From: Acidovorax radicis
Lineage (GTDB): Bacteria; Pseudomonadota; Gammaproteobacteria; Burkholderiales; Burkholderiaceae_C
Assembly (NCBI RefSeq): GCF_020510705.1
Contig: NZ_CP075184.1
Span: forward strand, 4,417,001-4,481,000
Direction of reading: 5' to 3'
Length of the DNA: 64,000 nucleotides
The notes below the pieces were generated by a model that worked only from the letters and a program-made list of their open reading frames with translations, ran no database searches and was not told the DNA's origin. Positions within the stretch are counted from its first letter, which is position 1; the number at the start of each line of letters is the position of its first letter. The position numbers and the translations under genes are program-made. Below, in pieces: positions 61,724 through 64,000 of the stretch.

Positions 61724-62620
61724 ATGAACTTCAAGCATCTGCGCTATTTCTGGGCCGTGGCCAAGGCAGGCGGGGTGATGCGGGCTGGCGAGCAACTGCA
61801 CACCACACCCCAAACACTATCCGGCCAGATCAAGCAGCTTGAAGAATGGCTGGGCCGTGATCTGTTTCGCAAACGTGGACGCAGCATTGAGCTCACCAGC
61901 GAAGGGCGCGTGGCTCTGGGCTATGCCGAGCAAATCTTTGCACTGGGAGATGAGCTCGAAAAGTCCATCCGGCTGGCCCGAGGCCAGGAAAAGCCCTTGG
62001 GGTTCAGAGTGGGAGTGGCCGACTCCATTGCCAAATCCGTGGCTTATCACTTGCTGGAGCCGGCCCTGGGCATGGCGCAACAGGTGCACATGAGCTGCCA
62101 GGAGGGCAAGTTCCCAGAGCTGATAGCGCAGCTGAGTGTGAACAAGCTTGATCTGGTGCTGGCCGACGAGCCCGTCTCCAAAAAAATCGGGGTAAAGGCG
62201 TTCAACCACCCCCTCGGCACAAGTGGCATGAGTTTTTTGTGTGCGCCGCGCCTTCGGACACAACTGGAGGGGCCTTTCCCGCAATGCCTGCATGGCGCCC
62301 CGATGCTGATTCAAGGGCCCATGTCATCCCTACGCCAGCAACTCGATCATTGGCTGACCAAGCACCATCTCCAGCCCCGCGTGGTCGGTGAATTTGACGA
62401 CAGTGCTTTGATGAACGCATTCGGACGCGAAGGCCGGGGCGTCTTCACCTCACCAACGGTGCTGGATGAAGAAACCACCGTGCAATATGGCGTCGAGGTG
62501 ATCGGCAGATCCTCTGACCTGGTGGAAGAGTTTTTCGCCATCTCCATCGAACGGCGCATCACCCATCCCTGCGTTGTAGCGATCACCAGAGCAGCCAAGG
62601 CGGATCTGTTTGCACGCTGA
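61724..62620 (+). CDS. nhaR: LysR family regulator, NhaR type
   Basis: A 298-residue LysR regulator. The HTH region MNFKHLRYFWAVAKAGGVMR, AGEQLHTTPQTLSGQIKQLE, EWLGRDLFRKRGRSIELTSE closely follows NhaR, the Na+-responsive activator of the antiporter gene nhaA. The effector domain includes RVGVADSIAKSVAYHLLEPA and VVGEFDDSALMNAFGREGRG. No nhaA is adjacent, so the target is unknown, as in other betaproteobacterial NhaR homologues. It is divergent from the cysteine-free Rrf2 gene. Confidence 0.87.
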   Translation: MNFKHLRYFWAVAKAGGVMRAGEQLHTTPQTLSGQIKQLEEWLGRDLFRKRGRSIELTSEGRVALGYAEQIFALGDELEKSIRLARGQEKPLGFRVGVADSIAKSVAYHLLEPALGMAQQVHMSCQEGKFPELIAQLSVNKLDLVLADEPVSKKIGVKAFNHPLGTSGMSFLCAPRLRTQLEGPFPQCLHGAPMLIQGPMSSLRQQLDHWLTKHHLQPRVVGEFDDSALMNAFGREGRGVFTSPTVLDEETTVQYGVEVIGRSSDLVEEFFAISIERRITHPCVVAITRAAKADLFAR

Positions 62621-62964
62621 GCGCCATGCTCGAACTGCGCTCAGCGGCGGCATAGAAGCGCGCCCGGGCGCTGGGTCGAGATCTGGCAGAGGATTCTTTT
62701 ATCCACCCTCGCGGCGAAACACGCCATGAGACGCAGTCAAGCCGCGGGCGCTCTTCCAAGACAAAGACTCTTACGAAATCTTCAGCGGTTACAGACGAGT
62801 TCAGCACCCGTGGCAAGTGCACCGCTTTGGGAGAAATCGCGCAGATCAGTGTATTCATGCGGCTGAACGTGGCACCAAAAAATACCATGGGTAGCCGCTC
62901 GCATCATGTACACAAAGCCTTTAGCGAGCGGCCGGCACATCATTCAAAACAATCTTTACCGGGA
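62621..62964. other. intergenic region after nhaR
   Basis: About 345 bp between the nhaR stop and the terminator of the rpoA operon. It includes a minor inverted repeat near 62621-62642 (GAGCGCC / CTGCGCTC-like). A minus-strand open frame is present but has no supporting signals. Nothing else is recognised. Confidence 0.4.
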
Positions 62965-62997
62965 TAAAAAAAGGGTTACGACACTGTCGTAACCCTT
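62965..62997 (-). terminator. rho-independent terminator of the rpoA-rplQ-tRNA operon
   Basis: Perfect 12-bp stem AAGGGTTACGAC / GTCGTAACCCTT with a 3-base loop; on the minus strand it is followed by seven T residues. It lies 10 bp after the 3' end of the initiator tRNA. Confidence 0.94.
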
Positions 62998-63006
62998 TAA
63001 TTTTAT

Positions 63007-63083
<77 letters not shown>

Positions 63084-63105
63084 GTAAGAAATGAATTATA
63101 CCCTA

Positions 63106-63498
63106 TTATTCAGCAGCTGCCGAATTATTTTCGGTTTCTGCAGCGCGATCAACCAATTCGACCAATGCCATAGGCGCGTTATCACCAACGCGGAAGCCCA
63201 TCTTCAGGATACGCGTGTAGCCACCAGGACGAACCTTGAAACGGGGTCCCAGGTCGTTGAACAACTTGGTCACGCTGTCACGGTCGCGCAGTCGGTTGAA
63301 CGCCAGACGACGATTTGCCAAGGTATCTTCTTTGGCCAGGGTGATCATGGGTTCGATCACGCGGCGAAGTTCCTTGGCCTTGGGTACGGTGGTCTTGATG
63401 ACTTCATGCTCAATGAGCGAGTTCATCATGTTTTGCAGCATCGCAAGGCGGTGCGAGCTGGTGCGATTGAGTTTGCGGAGGCCGTGTCCGTGGCGCAT
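63106..63498 (-). CDS. rplQ: 50S ribosomal protein L17
   Basis: A 130-residue ribosomal protein with the L17 core [40 protein letters not shown] and [20 protein letters not shown], then [13 protein letters not shown] and an Ala/Glu-rich tail. It is the usual last gene of the alpha (rpoA) operon. A clear AAGGAAAG ribosome binding site precedes the ATG. Two hairpin-T-tract structures lie between rpoA and this gene, and an initiator tRNA gene follows. Confidence 0.97.
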   Translation of the reverse strand: MRHGHGLRKLNRTSSHRLAMLQNMMNSLIEHEVIKTTVPKAKELRRVIEPMITLAKEDTLANRRLAFNRLRDRDSVTKLFNDLGPRFKVRPGGYTRILKMGFRVGDNAPMALVELVDRAAETENNSAAAE

Positions 63499-63575
63499 GG
63501 TGCTTTCCTTCTATTTAATTAAATCCGGCAGCCGTATCAGGTACTGCCCGAGGCACTGTCCCCCACAACAGGGAA

Positions 63576-63600
63576 CAAAAAGTCCCCCTTGCGGAGGACT
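63576..63600 (-). terminator. second terminator-like hairpin between rpoA and rplQ
   Basis: On the minus strand a stem AGTCCTCC / GGGGGACT with a short GCAA-type loop, followed by five T residues. It lies directly downstream of the hairpin at 63602-63630. Confidence 0.7.
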
Positions 63601-63601
63601 G

Positions 63602-63630
63602 AAAAAATGGGCTCTCTTTTTGGGAGAGCC
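63602..63630 (-). terminator. terminator-like hairpin between rpoA and rplQ
   Basis: On the minus strand GGCTCTC / GAGAGCC with a 7-base loop, then CA and six T residues, 19 bp after the rpoA stop. It has the form of an intrinsic terminator although rplQ is normally cotranscribed. Confidence 0.8.
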
Positions 63631-63648
63631 TATGATTATAGCGTTTGC

Positions 63649-64000
63649 TTAGCGCTTGTCGAGGCCAGCCGGCGGCCAGTTCTCAAGCTTCATGCCCAGC
63701 GTGAGACCACGCGATGCGAGTACTTCCTTGATCTCGTTGAGCGACTTGCGACCCAGGTTAGGCGTCTTGAGCAACTCGTTCTCGGTGCGCTGAATCAGAT
63801 CACCGATGTAGTAGATGTTCTCGGCCTTCAGGCAGTTGGCAGAACGCACGGTCAGCTCCAACTCGTCCACAGGACGCAGCAGGATCGGATCGAATGTGGC
63901 ATTGCCGCGTGGGCCCGCCGGTGCGTCAAACGCTGCCAACTCGCCACCTTCCAGCTGTGCGAACACAGCCAACTGCTCCACCAGGATCTTGGCCGATGCG
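63649..64000 (-). CDS. rpoA: RNA polymerase alpha subunit, C-terminal part (cut by window edge)
   Basis: The last 116 residues of the alpha subunit. They contain the C-terminal domain that contacts UP-element DNA and activators: [60 protein letters not shown], and the end WPPAGLDKR. The assembly domain lies beyond the window. The first in-window residues correspond to the end of the N-terminal domain ([16 protein letters not shown]). Confidence 0.96.
   Translation of the reverse strand, partial: ASAKILVEQLAVFAQLEGGELAAFDAPAGPRGNATFDPILLRPVDELELTVRSANCLKAENIYYIGDLIQRTENELLKTPNLGRKSLNEIKEVLASRGLTLGMKLENWPPAGLDKR

Noticed and set aside
62583..62888. Minus-strand 101-codon open frame after nhaR
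   Set aside because: Overlaps the end of nhaR, has no ribosome binding site and no recognisable sequence.
63636..63668. ATAGCG...AGCGCTTGTCGAGGCC at the end of rpoA, resembling the palindromic element
   Set aside because: The spacing is wrong, the second half-site is absent, and the bases encode the conserved LDKR terminus of the alpha subunit.

Overview
The window looks like a chromosomal segment of a Comamonadaceae betaproteobacterium, most likely Acidovorax or a close relative. The reasons are the high GC, the gene repertoire (PhaM-type granule protein, Bug-family binding protein, divergent AcdR/AcdS pair, MFS-PlsC fusion, DUF3597, DUF2145) and a dense family of short AGCGCT-type palindromic repeats that I associate with this family. 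No phage, plasmid or CRISPR array is visible.

Layout. 1-4.5 kb: end of a PLP-dependent dehydratase gene, a histidine phosphatase, a low-GC Mrr-type restriction gene, creatininase, AlaX tRNA editing. 4.5-19 kb: giant AsmA-like DUF748 protein, DsbD-type thiol reductase, CoA-binding protein, MFS exporter, hemE, a 0.68-kb non-coding region with four DnaA-box matches, priA, a DUF4010 membrane protein. 19-31 kb: gamma-glutamyltransferase lipoprotein, a decayed glycosyltransferase locus, AEC carrier, a branched-chain-type ABC binding protein, Rep helicase, a secreted protein coupled to phospholipase A. 31-46 kb: universal stress protein, tgt, several small membrane or secreted proteins, the acdR-acdS pair, Bug protein, MFS-PlsC lipid protein, ceramidase-like membrane protein. 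46-56 kb: tandem duplicated secreted DxDGDG proteins, hydratase, a tandem glycine riboswitch in front of dadA, GST, GcvA-like regulator, CNNM protein, FIST sensor, PhaM. 56-62.6 kb: a copper trio (DUF2946, YcnI, PCu(A)C), GST, DksA-like protein, VOC-MarC pair, a cysteine-free Rrf2 regulator, NhaR. 63-64 kb: initiator tRNA, rplQ and the end of rpoA.

The most unusual signal is structural. At least 13 copies of a ~50-bp palindromic element (core AGCGCTT-N7-AAGCGCT, preceded by ATAGCT and followed by GAGGCC) are scattered over the window. Three of them, always in the same orientation and reading frame, encode the signal-peptide region of secreted proteins (DsbD, a small secreted protein, YcnI). 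A fourth lies in frame inside PriA. Another lies between a glycine riboswitch and the dadA ribosome binding site. Two copies of a 106-bp ISL3-like MITE with clean 8-bp target duplications have inserted at exactly the same offset next to two of these elements. Domain and motif calls come from reading the translations; no database search was possible.
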